A stretch of 64,000 nt of DNA from an uncultured Sulfitobacter sp. GTDB lineage: Bacteria > Pseudomonadota > Alphaproteobacteria > Rhodobacterales > Rhodobacteraceae. A program made the translations under genes and the position numbers. The notes under the pieces were generated by a model. The model worked only from the letters and a program-made list of their open reading frames with translations. It had not been told where the DNA came from and did not search any database. Numbering within the stretch: position 1 is the first letter of the stretch; each line of letters begins with the position of its first letter. The stretch covers positions 26,882-90,881 of the forward strand of contig CALFWM010000033.1 in assembly GCA_937928635.1 (NCBI GenBank). The letters run 5' to 3'. This document shows positions 7,256 through 16,263 of the stretch, in pieces.

Positions 7256-9502
7256 TCAGGTATGGTGCTGCGCGCGCACATACTCCATCACGTCTGCCCG
7301 CACCGACATCTCGCCCCGATCACGTGCCCTTAGGATCACATCACGCACTTCTCCTAAATCGCAGCGTCTGATCAGGCTTTTCACCGGGCCAATCGAGGCA
7401 GGCCGCATCGAGAGCGAAGGAATGCCAATTGCCGCAAGGCACAGCGCCTCAACCGGGCGCCCGGCATCTTCGCCACAAAAACTAAGTGCCGTGTTGGTGG
7501 CCGCACAGCGGTTTACGATGTCCTCCAGGAACGTCAGAAAGCTGATATTGAGCGTATCATAGCGCCGACGCACCCGCTCGTTTTCGCGGTCCGCCGCAAA
7601 GAAAAACTGCTTGAGGTCATTCCCCCCAATCGACAGAAAATCGACCTCTTCAAAGAATATCTGCGGGGCAAAGGCAAGGCTGGGGGTCTCCAGCATGGCA
7701 CCAACCTCAATAAAGGCGGGCAACACATGACCCAAACGCTTTTCACGCGCGAGTGTCTTGACCAGTTCCGCGCGGGCGGAGCGGAACTCTTCCAGTTGGG
7801 CAATAAACGGAAACATCACCGTCAGCGGGCGCCCATTGGCCGCACGGATCAACGCCTGAAGCTGCATGCGCATGATGCCGGGTTTGTCCAAGCCCACACG
7901 GATCGCACGCCAGCCCAGCGCAGGGTTGGGTTCATCCGTGGGCTTCATGTAGGGCAACACCTTGTCGGACCCGATATCAAGGGTGCGAAAATTCACGCGC
8001 TTGCCCCCGGCGGCGTCCAGCACCCGGGCATATAGTGCCGAAAGATCTGAACGTTTGGGCATCTGGTTGCGCACCAGAAACTGAAGCTCCGTGCGAAACA
8101 GGCCCACCCCCTCGGCACCGGAATTTTCCAACGACGGCAGATCAGCCATCAGGCCTGCGTTCATCTGCATGCCAATCACGGTGCCGCATTTTGACACGGC
8201 AGGTTCATCCCGGATCGAGGCATACCGTTCCTGCGCGGCGGCCTGCATGGCGATCTTGTCGCGAAAGGCCGTGGCAACCGTATCATCAGGGCGCAGGTGC
8301 ACGATGCCCTGCTCACCGTCAACCATGACATAATCACCATTCAGCGCCTCATTGGTGATGCGCCCGGCATTCACAATCAACGGAATCGCCAGCGCGCGGG
8401 CCACAATGGCGGCATGCGACCCAACGGACCCTTCCTCCAGCACAATCCCGCGCAGGGTGCGGCCATAATCCAGCAATTCTGCGGGGCCAATATTACGCGC
8501 CACCAATATCGGGTCGAGCGGCATTTCAGCTCCTGTATCCGCTCCCTGCCCCGTCAGGATACGCAGCAACCTGTTTGACAGGTCATCAAGGTCCGCAAGA
8601 CGTTCGCGCAGATAGGCGTCTGTCGCCTGCCCCATCCGGGTACGGGCCAGCGATTGTTCTTTTTCCACAGCCGCCTCCGCGGTCAGACCGCTGGCAATAT
8701 CCTCGCACATGCGACGCAGCCAGCCTTTGGAATTGGCGAACATGCGGTAGGCCTCAAAAACCTGTTTTTGGTCCTTGTCGTTGTCCGCCATAGACAGCAT
8801 CTGATCCACGCTCAGACGCAGCTCATCAACCGCCGCGATCAGGCGCTCCTCCTCGGCTGCCGGATCATCGGCGATCGGGTTTGACACTACAACGCGCGGC
8901 TCGTGCAGCCAGACATGACCCTCTGCAACGCCTTCCTGACCAACGCCACCGCGCAGCATAACCGGCTGCGTGTGGCGCGCTGACATGGCGGCCCCGTCAC
9001 CAACAAAGGCGCCAAGTTCGGTCATCTCGGCCAACACCATGGCGACCACTTCGAGGGCATAAACCTCATCCGGGGTATATTCCCGCGCGGCCTTGGATTG
9101 CACGACCAGCACGCCCAGCCGTTCGCCCAGCCGCTGGATCGGCACCCCGAGAAAGCTGGAGTAAATCTCTTCTCCGGTTTCGGGCATATAGCGAAAGCCC
9201 TTGGCTTGTGGGGCGTCTGCTGTGTTGATCACATTGGTGGATTTGGCGACCCGGCCCACCAGGCCCTCGCCCAGTTTCATGCGGGTCTGGTGCACCGCGT
9301 CGGGATTCAACCCTTCGGTTGCACAAAGCTCCAGCGTATCTTCATCGCGAAACAGATAGATAGAGCAGACCTCACACCCCATCGAACTGGCGATCAGATG
9401 GGTGATCCGGTCCAGCCGTTCCTGGCCCGCCGCATCACTGGCCATCGCATCGCGCAACCGCCCCAGCAGTTTGCGGCTTTCTGTCTCAATTCTTTCAGCC
9501 AT
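7256..9502 (-). CDS. ptsP: Phosphoenolpyruvate-protein phosphotransferase PtsP (EI-Ntr)
   Basis: The product has 748 residues from ATG 9502 (MAERIETES); a longer frame from GTG 9550 is less likely. An N-terminal GAF domain (about 20-165) is followed by the enzyme I part: the phospho-histidine in GSVGSHAAIVARAL and the C-terminal PEP-binding barrel with SIGGNDLKQFFF and FCGEDAGRP. It transfers phosphate from PEP to NPr/HPr-like proteins in the nitrogen-related PTS, a regulatory rather than sugar-importing branch in alphaproteobacteria. It lies just downstream of lysC in the same direction, an arrangement I recall from Rhodobacteraceae. Confidence 0.95.
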   Translation of the reverse strand: MAERIETESRKLLGRLRDAMASDAAGQERLDRITHLIASSMGCEVCSIYLFRDEDTLELCATEGLNPDAVHQTRMKLGEGLVGRVAKSTNVINTADAPQAKGFRYMPETGEEIYSSFLGVPIQRLGERLGVLVVQSKAAREYTPDEVYALEVVAMVLAEMTELGAFVGDGAAMSARHTQPVMLRGGVGQEGVAEGHVWLHEPRVVVSNPIADDPAAEEERLIAAVDELRLSVDQMLSMADNDKDQKQVFEAYRMFANSKGWLRRMCEDIASGLTAEAAVEKEQSLARTRMGQATDAYLRERLADLDDLSNRLLRILTGQGADTGAEMPLDPILVARNIGPAELLDYGRTLRGIVLEEGSVGSHAAIVARALAIPLIVNAGRITNEALNGDYVMVDGEQGIVHLRPDDTVATAFRDKIAMQAAAQERYASIRDEPAVSKCGTVIGMQMNAGLMADLPSLENSGAEGVGLFRTELQFLVRNQMPKRSDLSALYARVLDAAGGKRVNFRTLDIGSDKVLPYMKPTDEPNPALGWRAIRVGLDKPGIMRMQLQALIRAANGRPLTVMFPFIAQLEEFRSARAELVKTLAREKRLGHVLPAFIEVGAMLETPSLAFAPQIFFEEVDFLSIGGNDLKQFFFAADRENERVRRRYDTLNISFLTFLEDIVNRCAATNTALSFCGEDAGRPVEALCLAAIGIPSLSMRPASIGPVKSLIRRCDLGEVRDVILRARDRGEMSVRADVMEYVRAQHHT

Positions 9503-9600
9503 TCTCGCTGTGCCCCATGACGCGCCCGCGTTTGTGTAGATCACAGCCACGTCACAAGCGAAACGAGAAAAATCAGATTGAGGTCATTGCACCGTGCAGA

Positions 9601-10839
9601 TCAGGCCGCTTTGTCCAGCTCAAAGGCATCATGCAGCGCCTGCACAGCCAGTTCCATGTATTTGCGATCAATCAGCACGGAGATCTTGATTTCCGAGGTG
9701 GTGATGACCTGAATGTTGATGCCCTCAGCCGACAGCACCTCAAACATCTTGGCCGCCACACCGGCATGGCTGCGCATGCCAATGCCCACAACGGAGACCT
9801 TGGCCACGTCCGTATCTGCCAAAAGTTCGCTGAAATTAATCACCTCACCTGTCTTGGCATCCGCCATCGCCTTTTCGGCGCGCGCCACCTGATCCACGGG
9901 GCAAGACCAGGTCATATCCGTGCGCCCGTCTTCGGAGATGTTTTGCACAATCATGTCCACGTTTACGCCGCCCTCTGACAAGGCACCAAAGATCGCGGCA
10001 GCAATACCGGGGCGATCTGCGACCGACACAAGCGTCATCTTGGCCTCATCCCGGCTAAAGGCCACACCGGCCACAACATTGCTTTCCATGATTTCCTCCT
10101 CATCGCAGACCAGCGTGCCCGCCGCGTCCGACTGTTCTTCAAAGCTGGAGAGCACCCGCAGCTTGACCTTGTAACGCATCGCCAGCTCAACAGAGCGTGT
10201 TTGCAAGACCTTGGCCCCCAGCGAGGCCAGCTCCAGCATTTCCTCAAAGGCAATTTTATCGAGCTTGCGTGCCTTGGGGCTGACCCGTGGGTCGGTGGTG
10301 TAAACCCCGTCTACATCCGTATAAATGTCGCACCGTTCCGCCTCAAACGCGGCGGCAAAGGCAACGGCGGTGGTGTCTGACCCTCCGCGCCCCAAAGTGG
10401 TGATGCGCCCCTCCGGGCTGACCCCCTGAAAACCGGCCACGACGGCGACACGCATACCATCGGCAAACTTTGCGCGAATGTTCTGCGGCGGAATTTCTTC
10501 GATGCGTGCGGCGGAATGGGCATCTGTTGTTTTCACCGGCACCTGCCAGCCCTGCCAGGAGCGCGCGGGCACGTCCATTTCCTGCAAGGTTAATGCCATA
10601 AGCCCAGCGGTGACATTCTCACCCGAAGACACAACCGCATCGTACTCACGCGCATCATGCAACGGCGAAGTCTCATTGACCCAGCCCACCAACTCATTGG
10701 TTTTACCGGACATTGCCGAGACGATGACAATCACGTCATAGCCCTTGGCCACCTCAACGCCCACACGCTTTGCGGCGCGCCGGATACGGTCCAACGTGGC
10801 CACGGATGTGCCACCAAATTTCATCACCAGAACAGGCAT
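9601..10839 (-). CDS. lysC: Aspartate kinase
   Basis: This 412-residue protein starts MPVLVMKFGGTSVA, the aspartokinase ATP/aspartate motif. The kinase domain (about 1-240) includes GRGGSDTTAVA and FRTDVDG-like segments; two ACT domains (about 265-410) contain FSRDEAKMTLVSV and KVSVVGIGMRSHAGVA. It phosphorylates aspartate, the first step to lysine, threonine and methionine, and the ACT domains normally give feedback control. Length is normal for the monofunctional class. thrC of the same pathway lies at 33 kb. Confidence 0.97.
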   Translation of the reverse strand: MPVLVMKFGGTSVATLDRIRRAAKRVGVEVAKGYDVIVIVSAMSGKTNELVGWVNETSPLHDAREYDAVVSSGENVTAGLMALTLQEMDVPARSWQGWQVPVKTTDAHSAARIEEIPPQNIRAKFADGMRVAVVAGFQGVSPEGRITTLGRGGSDTTAVAFAAAFEAERCDIYTDVDGVYTTDPRVSPKARKLDKIAFEEMLELASLGAKVLQTRSVELAMRYKVKLRVLSSFEEQSDAAGTLVCDEEEIMESNVVAGVAFSRDEAKMTLVSVADRPGIAAAIFGALSEGGVNVDMIVQNISEDGRTDMTWSCPVDQVARAEKAMADAKTGEVINFSELLADTDVAKVSVVGIGMRSHAGVAAKMFEVLSAEGINIQVITTSEIKISVLIDRKYMELAVQALHDAFELDKAA

Positions 10840-10900
10840 CTGTCCCCCACCACTCTCTTCCCGCGCCGTTTACGCGCAAGAGTTTGCAAGGGCAAGACCG

Positions 10901-10927
10901 CCTGCCCCTTTCACCCTTCCGAAAAAC
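10901..10927 (-). repeat. Dispersed intergenic repeat, copy 1
   Basis: The minus strand carries the core GGAAGGGTGAAAGGGG preceded by AGTTTTTC. Related copies lie at 20311-20351 and 40674-40713. All three are intergenic and share AGTTT-N3-GGAAGGGTGAA(A)GGGG. Confidence 0.55.
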
Positions 10928-10936
10928 TCTGGAGGT

Positions 10937-10955
10937 TTGGAGGCAAAGCCTCCAA
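10937..10955 (-). terminator. Hairpin downstream of the SDR gene
   Basis: An 8-bp perfect stem (TTGGAGGC / GCCTCCAA) with a 3-nt loop lies 30 bp beyond the SDR stop codon at 10985. On the minus strand it is followed by ACCTCCAGAGTTTTTC, so a weak intrinsic terminator is plausible. Confidence 0.45.
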
Positions 10956-10984
10956 TTGGCCGTGCCCGTCGCACGGTCAATCAC

Positions 10985-11629
10985 TTACATCGGATGCGCG
11001 CGCCCGTCCCAGGTTTCAAAACACCCGGTTCGATCCATATTCAACGCCTCAAACCGCGCGACCAGACCGGCCACGGCCTCATCTATGGTGATATCCGCCC
11101 CGGCACCACCCATATCGGTTTGCACGAATCCGGGGTGATACATGCCCACGGCAATACCCTCTTTCTTCAGATCCGCGGCCAGATTCCGCCCGAGATTCAA
11201 AACCGCCGCCTTGGACGCGCGATAAATATAGCTCCCGCCCGGCGCGCGTTCGCTTGAGGCCATCTGCGAAGAGATGATGGCAATCTTCGATGAGCGCGCC
11301 CGGCGTAAATGCGGCAACAGCGCCTGAATGCTCAAAAACACGCCCGTTACATTGATGGCAAAACTCTGCGCCCACAGATCGGCACCAAATCCCGTGTCCA
11401 GATCATTGCCCTTGTCCAGATAAACCCCGGCATTACAGATCAGCAGATCAATCGCCCGCCCGTCCAGCTTCTCGGCCATTGCCCTGTGGCTTGACGGCTG
11501 GGTCACATCCAATTGTATCTCTGCGCTTGCCGAGCGTCCGGTGCCAATCACATCCGCGCCTTTTGCCGTGTAATATGCGGCCAGCCCCGCACCAATGCCG
11601 CGCGATGCGCCGGTGATCAAAATAGTCAT
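10985..11629 (-). CDS. Short-chain dehydrogenase/reductase
   Basis: This 214-residue protein has the classical SDR layout: cofactor motif TGASRGIG at 6-13, NAG in ICNAGVYL, a serine in IISSQ, and the catalytic Y-x3-K pair in YIYRASK. Such enzymes use NAD(P)H to interconvert alcohols and ketones in the cytoplasm. It is slightly shorter than the usual 250 residues, as in the CsgA/YdfG-like compact group. It precedes lysC by 145 bp but nothing ties it to lysine synthesis. The substrate is unknown. Confidence 0.88.
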   Translation of the reverse strand: MTILITGASRGIGAGLAAYYTAKGADVIGTGRSASAEIQLDVTQPSSHRAMAEKLDGRAIDLLICNAGVYLDKGNDLDTGFGADLWAQSFAINVTGVFLSIQALLPHLRRARSSKIAIISSQMASSERAPGGSYIYRASKAAVLNLGRNLAADLKKEGIAVGMYHPGFVQTDMGGAGADITIDEAVAGLVARFEALNMDRTGCFETWDGRAHPM

Positions 11630-11646
11630 AAGAGGGCGCGTCCTTT

Positions 11647-12111
11647 TCAGGTCAGTTTTTGCTTGGGACGAAACGGCAGGGGCATCACCGGCACGCCGTC
11701 TTCGGCCAGTGCCTTGGCTTGATCCAGCCGCGCCTCGCCATAGATCGCGCGCTCCGGCAGACTGCCTTCGTGCATGGCACGGGCCTGTGTGGCAAAATTC
11801 TTGCCCACGTAATCCGAATTTGCCTCAACCTTTTGGCGCAGCTCTGCCACCGCCTTTTCCACATCTGATTGTGGCGTGCTAAGCACGGGCACAGCGGTCT
11901 CTTGGGGCAGACCCTCGGCCGGTTCCGCGTGCAGGGCGGCTTTTTTTACCCTGCGCACCCGTGGGGCCATCAGGGATTTGCCCACCTCCTGATTGCCACA
12001 AACCGCACAGGACAGATGGCCCGAGGCCTCCAACGCCTCAAACGCCGAAGCGGAGGCAAACCAACTGTCAAAACTGTGCCCATCCTTGCATTTGAGCGTG
12101 TAGCTGATCAT
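11647..12111 (-). CDS. DUF1178 family protein
   Basis: This 154-residue protein starts MISYTLKCKDGHSFDSWF and has a second Cys pair (CAVC) near residues 35-38, giving a small zinc-ribbon-like N-terminus typical of DUF1178. The C-terminal half (about 70-140) is helical and ends in VPVMPLPFRPKQ, also typical of the family. It sits 17 bp upstream of the SDR gene on the same strand, so they may be co-transcribed. Function is unknown. Confidence 0.85.
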   Translation of the reverse strand: MISYTLKCKDGHSFDSWFASASAFEALEASGHLSCAVCGNQEVGKSLMAPRVRRVKKAALHAEPAEGLPQETAVPVLSTPQSDVEKAVAELRQKVEANSDYVGKNFATQARAMHEGSLPERAIYGEARLDQAKALAEDGVPVMPLPFRPKQKLT

Positions 12112-12179
12112 CAGATGCCGTTTCTTTCTGTGTCGTTCTCAAGGCGTAAATGTACGCCGCTCTGGCCAAGGTCAAGCCA

Positions 12180-12632
12180 CTAGCGCGGATCAAAATCCGA
12201 AATCAGCCGCGCCAGTTCCGGTTCTGCCACCCGCCCTGCCGCCTTTTTGCGTGACATCCACACGCGGCGGCGCTGACCCCGTTCCGGGTATCGCTTTGAA
12301 AGGGATTTGACCCGCACGGGGTACAACATGGCCAGACAGGGCAGTTCATCCTCATCCCCCATGTCCTTGGTAAAGGAATAAACACCCAAACAGGCGCTGG
12401 TGGCTTTGCCCTTTACACCGGCTTCCTCCCAGGCTTCCTGCAAGGCGCTTTGTGCAGGCGTTTTGCCTTCCATTGGCCAGCCCTTGGGCACAATCCAGCG
12501 CCCTGTCCCACGCGAGGTGATCAACAGCACTTGTACTTTCCCCTCCTTCACCCGGTAGGGCAGCGCGGCAAACTGCGTGCGCAGCTCTTCTTTGGCACCG
12601 CCATGCAGGGAAATGGGCAGCTGCTTGATCAT
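12180..12632 (-). CDS. Nudix hydrolase
   Basis: The product has 150 residues from ATG 12632 (MIKQLPISLHGG); an in-frame start 60 bp upstream is less likely. The Nudix box is visible as GKTPAQSALQEAWEEAGV, with Q replacing the usual R of the REUXEE core while both catalytic glutamates are kept. It resembles the diphosphoinositol-polyphosphate-phosphohydrolase-like group (WIVPKGW). These enzymes cleave nucleoside-diphosphate-X compounds. It is divergent from modA with 117 bp between the two start codons. Confidence 0.88.
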   Translation of the reverse strand: MIKQLPISLHGGAKEELRTQFAALPYRVKEGKVQVLLITSRGTGRWIVPKGWPMEGKTPAQSALQEAWEEAGVKGKATSACLGVYSFTKDMGDEDELPCLAMLYPVRVKSLSKRYPERGQRRRVWMSRKKAAGRVAEPELARLISDFDPR

Positions 12633-12749
12633 ATTGGCCTTTTCGTGGCGTTTCGGGTGCCTCCAAGATAGAGGTTGGCCCACGTTGTGCAATGGGCGAT
12701 CCGCAACCTTGCCCTTGTGGACCCGTCAGGCTTGGCGGATAAACGGACG

Positions 12750-13478
12750 ATGATGCGTCTTTGCCTGATCTTCGCGACCCTCTTTGCCTGTTTTGCCCCT
12801 ATGGTGCGGGCAGACCGCGCGGTGACGGTTTTCGCCGCGGCCAGCATGGGTGGTGTCCTGGAGGAGATCGCAGAAAGTTATCCAACCCCCGTGGCTTTTG
12901 CCTACGGGGGCTCGGGCGCGATGGCGCGACAGATTGCGGCGGGCGCACCTGCTGACCTTGTGGTGCTGGCCAATCCGGTCTGGATGACCTGGCTGATGGA
13001 TCAGGGGGCTGTTCCCCTCGCCTCCGCTCAGATCGTGGCGCACAATCAACTGGTCTTGATCGGGTCCGTTGATGGGGTGCCAATTGATGATATTTCTACT
13101 TTGCCACAACGTCTTGGTGCGGGTCGGCTGGCCATTGGCCAGCGGGACGCTGTGCCCGCAGGGGCCTATGCACAGCAATGGCTACGGGCCGAGGGGCTTT
13201 GGGATGTCGTTGCGCCACACCTGGCAGAAACCGACAATGTGCGCGCAGCTCTTGCGCTGGTCGCACGGGGGGATGTGCCCTTTGGCGTGGTCTATGCCAG
13301 TGACGCCTTGGCAGAAAAAGCCGTTGATGTGCTCTACCCCGTACCCCCTGCTCTGCATGATCCGATTGCCTATCCTGCGGCCTCGCTTACCCCGGCAGGC
13401 GCGGATTTTCTGGCGCATCTTCTGCGCCCTGCCGCAACAGAGATATTCATCAAATACGGGTTTGAGGGCCCATCATGA
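12750..13478 (+). CDS. modA: Molybdate ABC transporter, periplasmic binding protein
   Basis: The product has 242 residues from ATG 12750 (ATG 12753 is equally possible). A signal peptide of about 21 residues precedes DRAVTVFAAASMGG, the conserved ModA start with its oxyanion-binding serines; YGGSGAMARQIAAGAPADL is the second binding segment. It captures molybdate (or tungstate) in the periplasm for the ModBC importer encoded next (4-bp overlap with modB). No ModE-type palindrome was found upstream. Confidence 0.94.
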   Translation: MMRLCLIFATLFACFAPMVRADRAVTVFAAASMGGVLEEIAESYPTPVAFAYGGSGAMARQIAAGAPADLVVLANPVWMTWLMDQGAVPLASAQIVAHNQLVLIGSVDGVPIDDISTLPQRLGAGRLAIGQRDAVPAGAYAQQWLRAEGLWDVVAPHLAETDNVRAALALVARGDVPFGVVYASDALAEKAVDVLYPVPPALHDPIAYPAASLTPAGADFLAHLLRPAATEIFIKYGFEGPS

Positions 13479-14164
13479 GCGTTGACGCCGCCGCCTGGGA
13501 GGCGCTTTCCCTCTCGCTCTGGGTTGCGTGCTGGGCCACTGCGCTGGCGGTGCCGCTGGCGCTCTTGGTGGCATGGCTGCTGGCGCGCCGCACGTTTTGG
13601 GGCAAATCAGCGCTGAACGCGCTGGTGCATTTGCCCCTTGTCCTGCCACCGGTGGTGACGGGTTATCTGCTGCTGATCGCCTTTGGCCGCTCTGCCCCCT
13701 TGGGCCGCGCGTTGGAGAACATTGGACTGACCCTTGCCTTTCATTGGAGCGGCGCGGTGCTGGCGGCCATCATCATGGGCTTTCCCCTGATGGTGCGTGC
13801 CATGCGGCTGGCGATTGAGGCTGTGGACCCGAAACTGGAGGCTGCCGCCGCCACCCTTGGCGCGCCCCGCCGCGCCGTGTTTATGCGGGTCACCTTGCCC
13901 CTGATCGCGCCAGGCATATTGGCCGGGGCCGTCATGGGGTTTGCCAAGGCAATGGGCGAATTTGGCGCGACGATTACCTTTGTGGCAAACATTCCGGGGC
14001 AAACCCAAACCCTGCCCAGCGCCATCTGGACCGCGCTGCAAATCCCCGGGGGGGAGGGTCAGGCGGTGACCATGGTGGTGCTGGCCTGCGTGGTCGCATT
14101 GGGGGCTGTGGTCTTGTCTGAAATGTTGGCCAAACGCGTCGCACGCCGGATTGCAGGCACATGA
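13475..14164 (+). CDS. modB: Molybdate ABC transporter permease
   Basis: This 229-residue protein has about five TM segments and the EAA loop PKLEAAAATLGA at roughly residues 118-130, followed by the MGEFGATITFVANIPG segment typical of ModB. It forms the membrane channel for molybdate. ATGA overlaps link it to both modA and modC, showing tight translational coupling of the three genes. Confidence 0.95.
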   Translation: MSVDAAAWEALSLSLWVACWATALAVPLALLVAWLLARRTFWGKSALNALVHLPLVLPPVVTGYLLLIAFGRSAPLGRALENIGLTLAFHWSGAVLAAIIMGFPLMVRAMRLAIEAVDPKLEAAAATLGAPRRAVFMRVTLPLIAPGILAGAVMGFAKAMGEFGATITFVANIPGQTQTLPSAIWTALQIPGGEGQAVTMVVLACVVALGAVVLSEMLAKRVARRIAGT

Positions 14165-15246
14165 GTCTTGAGGTCGACATCACCCATCACTTTGGGCATT
14201 TCGCGATAAAAGCCGCGTTTACCGCTGGCTCCGGCATCACCGCCCTCTTCGGGCGCTCCGGCGCGGGCAAAACGACGGTGATCAATGCGGTTGCAGGGCT
14301 CTTGCAGCCGGATGCGGGGCACATACGTCTTGATGGGGAAGTGCTCAGCGACGCCAAAACTGGCGTCTTTCAGCCCCCACATGCGCGCCAGTTCGGCTAT
14401 GTGTTTCAGGACGCACGGCTGTTTCCGCATCTTAGCGTGCGGGACAATCTGACATTCGGCGCGCGCTATGCAAAACAGGGCCATGGTGCGAGGTTTGACG
14501 ATGTTATCGCCCTCTTGGGGCTGGAGTCCTTGCTGACGCGTGCCCCAAACAGCCTTTCGGGCGGTGAAAAACAACGTGTCGCCTTGGGCCGTGCCCTGCT
14601 CAGCCATCCGCGCATGTTGCTGATGGATGAACCGCTTGCCAGTCTGGATGGCCCCCGCAAGCAGGAAATCCTGCCCTATCTGGAGCGTTTGCGCGACGGG
14701 CCGCTGAACCTGCCAATCCTTTATGTCAGCCACGCGGTGGATGAGGTCGCGCGCCTTGCCGACACATTGGTGCTGCTGCAAGACGGCGGTGTGCGCGCGC
14801 AGGGGCCGCTGTTTGACGTCATGTCTGACCCCGCCGCTGTGCCCCTGCTGGGCGTGCGCGAGGCGGGCGCGGTTATTGAGGCAGAGGTCGCGGCCCATGC
14901 GGGCGATGGGCTGTCGACCCTGACCCTGTCGGCTGGCACGCTGGAATTGCCGGGGGTGCAGGCCCCGGTTGGCGCGCGGGTGCGTCTGCGGGTGTTGGCG
15001 CAGGATGTGATCCTGTCACTGAACCGCCCGGATAGGCTCTCGTCAGTCAATATCTTGCCCGTGCGCATTTGTGATATCCATCAAGGGGACGGACCGGGAA
15101 CCGCACTTGCCCTGGAGGCTGGCAACGATCGCCTTTTGGCACGCGTCACCGCCCGCGCGGTCAGAGACATGCGATTGAGCATCGGCACCCATTGCTACGC
15201 GATTTTGAAGGCCACAACAGTGGCTCCGGGCAGCATCGGGCGTTAG
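14161..15246 (+). CDS. modC: Molybdate ABC transporter ATPase
   Basis: This 361-residue protein has Walker A GRSGAGKTT (about 31-39), the signature LSGGEKQR, Walker B MLLMDEP and the switch histidine in YVSHAVDE. The C-terminal 70 residues form the Mop/TOBE molybdate-binding domain characteristic of ModC. It energises ModAB. The stop codon is followed 6 bp later by a strong hairpin (15252-15273), which ends the modABC operon. Confidence 0.95.
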   Translation: MSLEVDITHHFGHFAIKAAFTAGSGITALFGRSGAGKTTVINAVAGLLQPDAGHIRLDGEVLSDAKTGVFQPPHARQFGYVFQDARLFPHLSVRDNLTFGARYAKQGHGARFDDVIALLGLESLLTRAPNSLSGGEKQRVALGRALLSHPRMLLMDEPLASLDGPRKQEILPYLERLRDGPLNLPILYVSHAVDEVARLADTLVLLQDGGVRAQGPLFDVMSDPAAVPLLGVREAGAVIEAEVAAHAGDGLSTLTLSAGTLELPGVQAPVGARVRLRVLAQDVILSLNRPDRLSSVNILPVRICDIHQGDGPGTALALEAGNDRLLARVTARAVRDMRLSIGTHCYAILKATTVAPGSIGR

Positions 15247-15251
15247 GGGCG

Positions 15252-15273
15252 CAAAACTCTTTGAAGAGTTTTG
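15252..15273 (+). terminator. modABC terminator hairpin
   Basis: A perfect 10-bp stem (CAAAACTCTT / AAGAGTTTTG) with a very short loop begins 6 bp after the modC stop codon. It abuts the left end of the transposon-like island, so the insertion did not break it. Confidence 0.7.
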
Positions 15274-15275
15274 GC

Positions 15276-15307
15276 AAATTTCCGGCCTTATGTATCAAAC
15301 GCACCAA
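15276..15307 (+). repeat. Left terminal inverted repeat of the island
   Basis: This 32-bp segment (AAATTT then CCGGCCTTATGTATCAA then ACGCACCAA) matches the reverse complement of 18241-18272 with one mismatch. The outer AAATTTC (15276-15282) is also directly repeated at 18267-18273, compatible with a target duplication of 7-8 bp. Confidence 0.85.
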
Positions 15308-15367
15308 GCCTTTCAGTATCCTATGATTTCGGATATCCAATTATGAGTCCTTTCTGGGGTTTACGTC

Positions 15368-15784
15368 TTGAAGTTAGCGAAAAGACTGTTGATTTTATTC
15401 ATCGCCCTTGTGGGGGCGGTTAACCTCGCTTTCTTCGTGTACTGGTACAGCGTGTCGGAAGTAACGGCTATTATGCCCGTTAGCCCCACGGGATACACTG
15501 TCGAGGCGCTGGCCTTGAATGTTACGATCCTTGAGATGATATTGGTACTTGTGGGCTTTATCCTCGCAGCTTTGGGGCTTTTCGGCTATACTGAGATCAA
15601 GAATGCTGCCGTTAGAGCCGCAGTCGAGGCCGCAGAGAAAGAAGCCCGCGAGACTACCAGTGAACAAATCAAGCTGTACCAACAGACTATGAATAAAGCA
15701 CAGGGCGAAGCGCCGGAGCATGGCGGCGACTACGGCTTGGGCGATCAACCAATCGAGGGCGCGACACCCGCGCAGGATGAATGA
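15368..15784 (+). CDS. Two-TM membrane protein with cytoplasmic coiled coil (island cargo)
   Basis: The frame begins with TTG 15368, the first possible start after an in-frame stop at 15344-15346, with a GGGG stretch 8 bp upstream. The 138-residue product has TM1 at about 6-28 and TM2 at about 48-72, then a charged alpha-helical, probably coiled-coil stretch (about 75-112) and an acidic, Gly/Pro-rich tail. Its stop overlaps the ATG of the ImmA/IrrE peptidase gene (ATGA), so the two are translated together. No family was recognised. It could be a membrane-anchored partner, substrate or immunity factor of the peptidase; this is inference. Confidence 0.7.
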   Translation: MKLAKRLLILFIALVGAVNLAFFVYWYSVSEVTAIMPVSPTGYTVEALALNVTILEMILVLVGFILAALGLFGYTEIKNAAVRAAVEAAEKEARETTSEQIKLYQQTMNKAQGEAPEHGGDYGLGDQPIEGATPAQDE

Positions 15785-16263
15785 ACCAGACATATCCAGA
15801 GCAACTAGACATTATCCAAAGGCACCAGACCGCTGCACCAGTGCAGACTGTCGCCTTGGCGGATGATCTGGGCTTAAAAGTCTGGCACGTCCCTAACTGG
15901 CCTGATGATTTGTCCGGCAAGATTGTAAAGTCTGCCGAACAAGGCGGGGCATCTGGGTACGCGATCTATGTAAACAAGGGCCACCACGTCAATCGTCGCC
16001 GCTTCACCACCGCACATGAAATCGCCCACTTCATTTTGCATAGACAGTTTATTGGGGATGGGATCGTAGATGATGGGCTGTATCGAAGTCGATTGAGCAA
16101 TTCGATGGAAGTGCAGGCTAACAAGATGGCGGCTGACATTTTGATGCCAAGGTTTTTAATCAACCAGCATATGGCTAACGGCGTGAACTCCGTTTCTGAA
16201 CTGGCGCGGATATTCCAAGTATCAGAAAGCGCTATGTCTTACCGAGTTGGCGCGCCCAACTAG
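15781..16263 (+). CDS. ImmA/IrrE-family zinc metallopeptidase (island cargo)
   Basis: This 160-residue protein has the zinc motif H79-E80-x2-H83 in TTAHEIAHFILH and a likely third ligand E110 in SMEVQANKMAADILMP, the hallmark of the ImmA/IrrE family. A short helical tail (SVSELARIFQVSESAMSYRV) follows, as in many members. Such peptidases cleave repressors (ImmA of ICEBs1, IrrE of Deinococcus) or act in toxin-antitoxin and mobile-element control. No HTH repressor is fused to it. It is coupled to the two-TM gene (4-bp overlap) and overlaps the end of the convergent DUF6471 gene by 4 bp. The target is unknown. Confidence 0.9.
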   Translation: MNQTYPEQLDIIQRHQTAAPVQTVALADDLGLKVWHVPNWPDDLSGKIVKSAEQGGASGYAIYVNKGHHVNRRRFTTAHEIAHFILHRQFIGDGIVDDGLYRSRLSNSMEVQANKMAADILMPRFLINQHMANGVNSVSELARIFQVSESAMSYRVGAPN

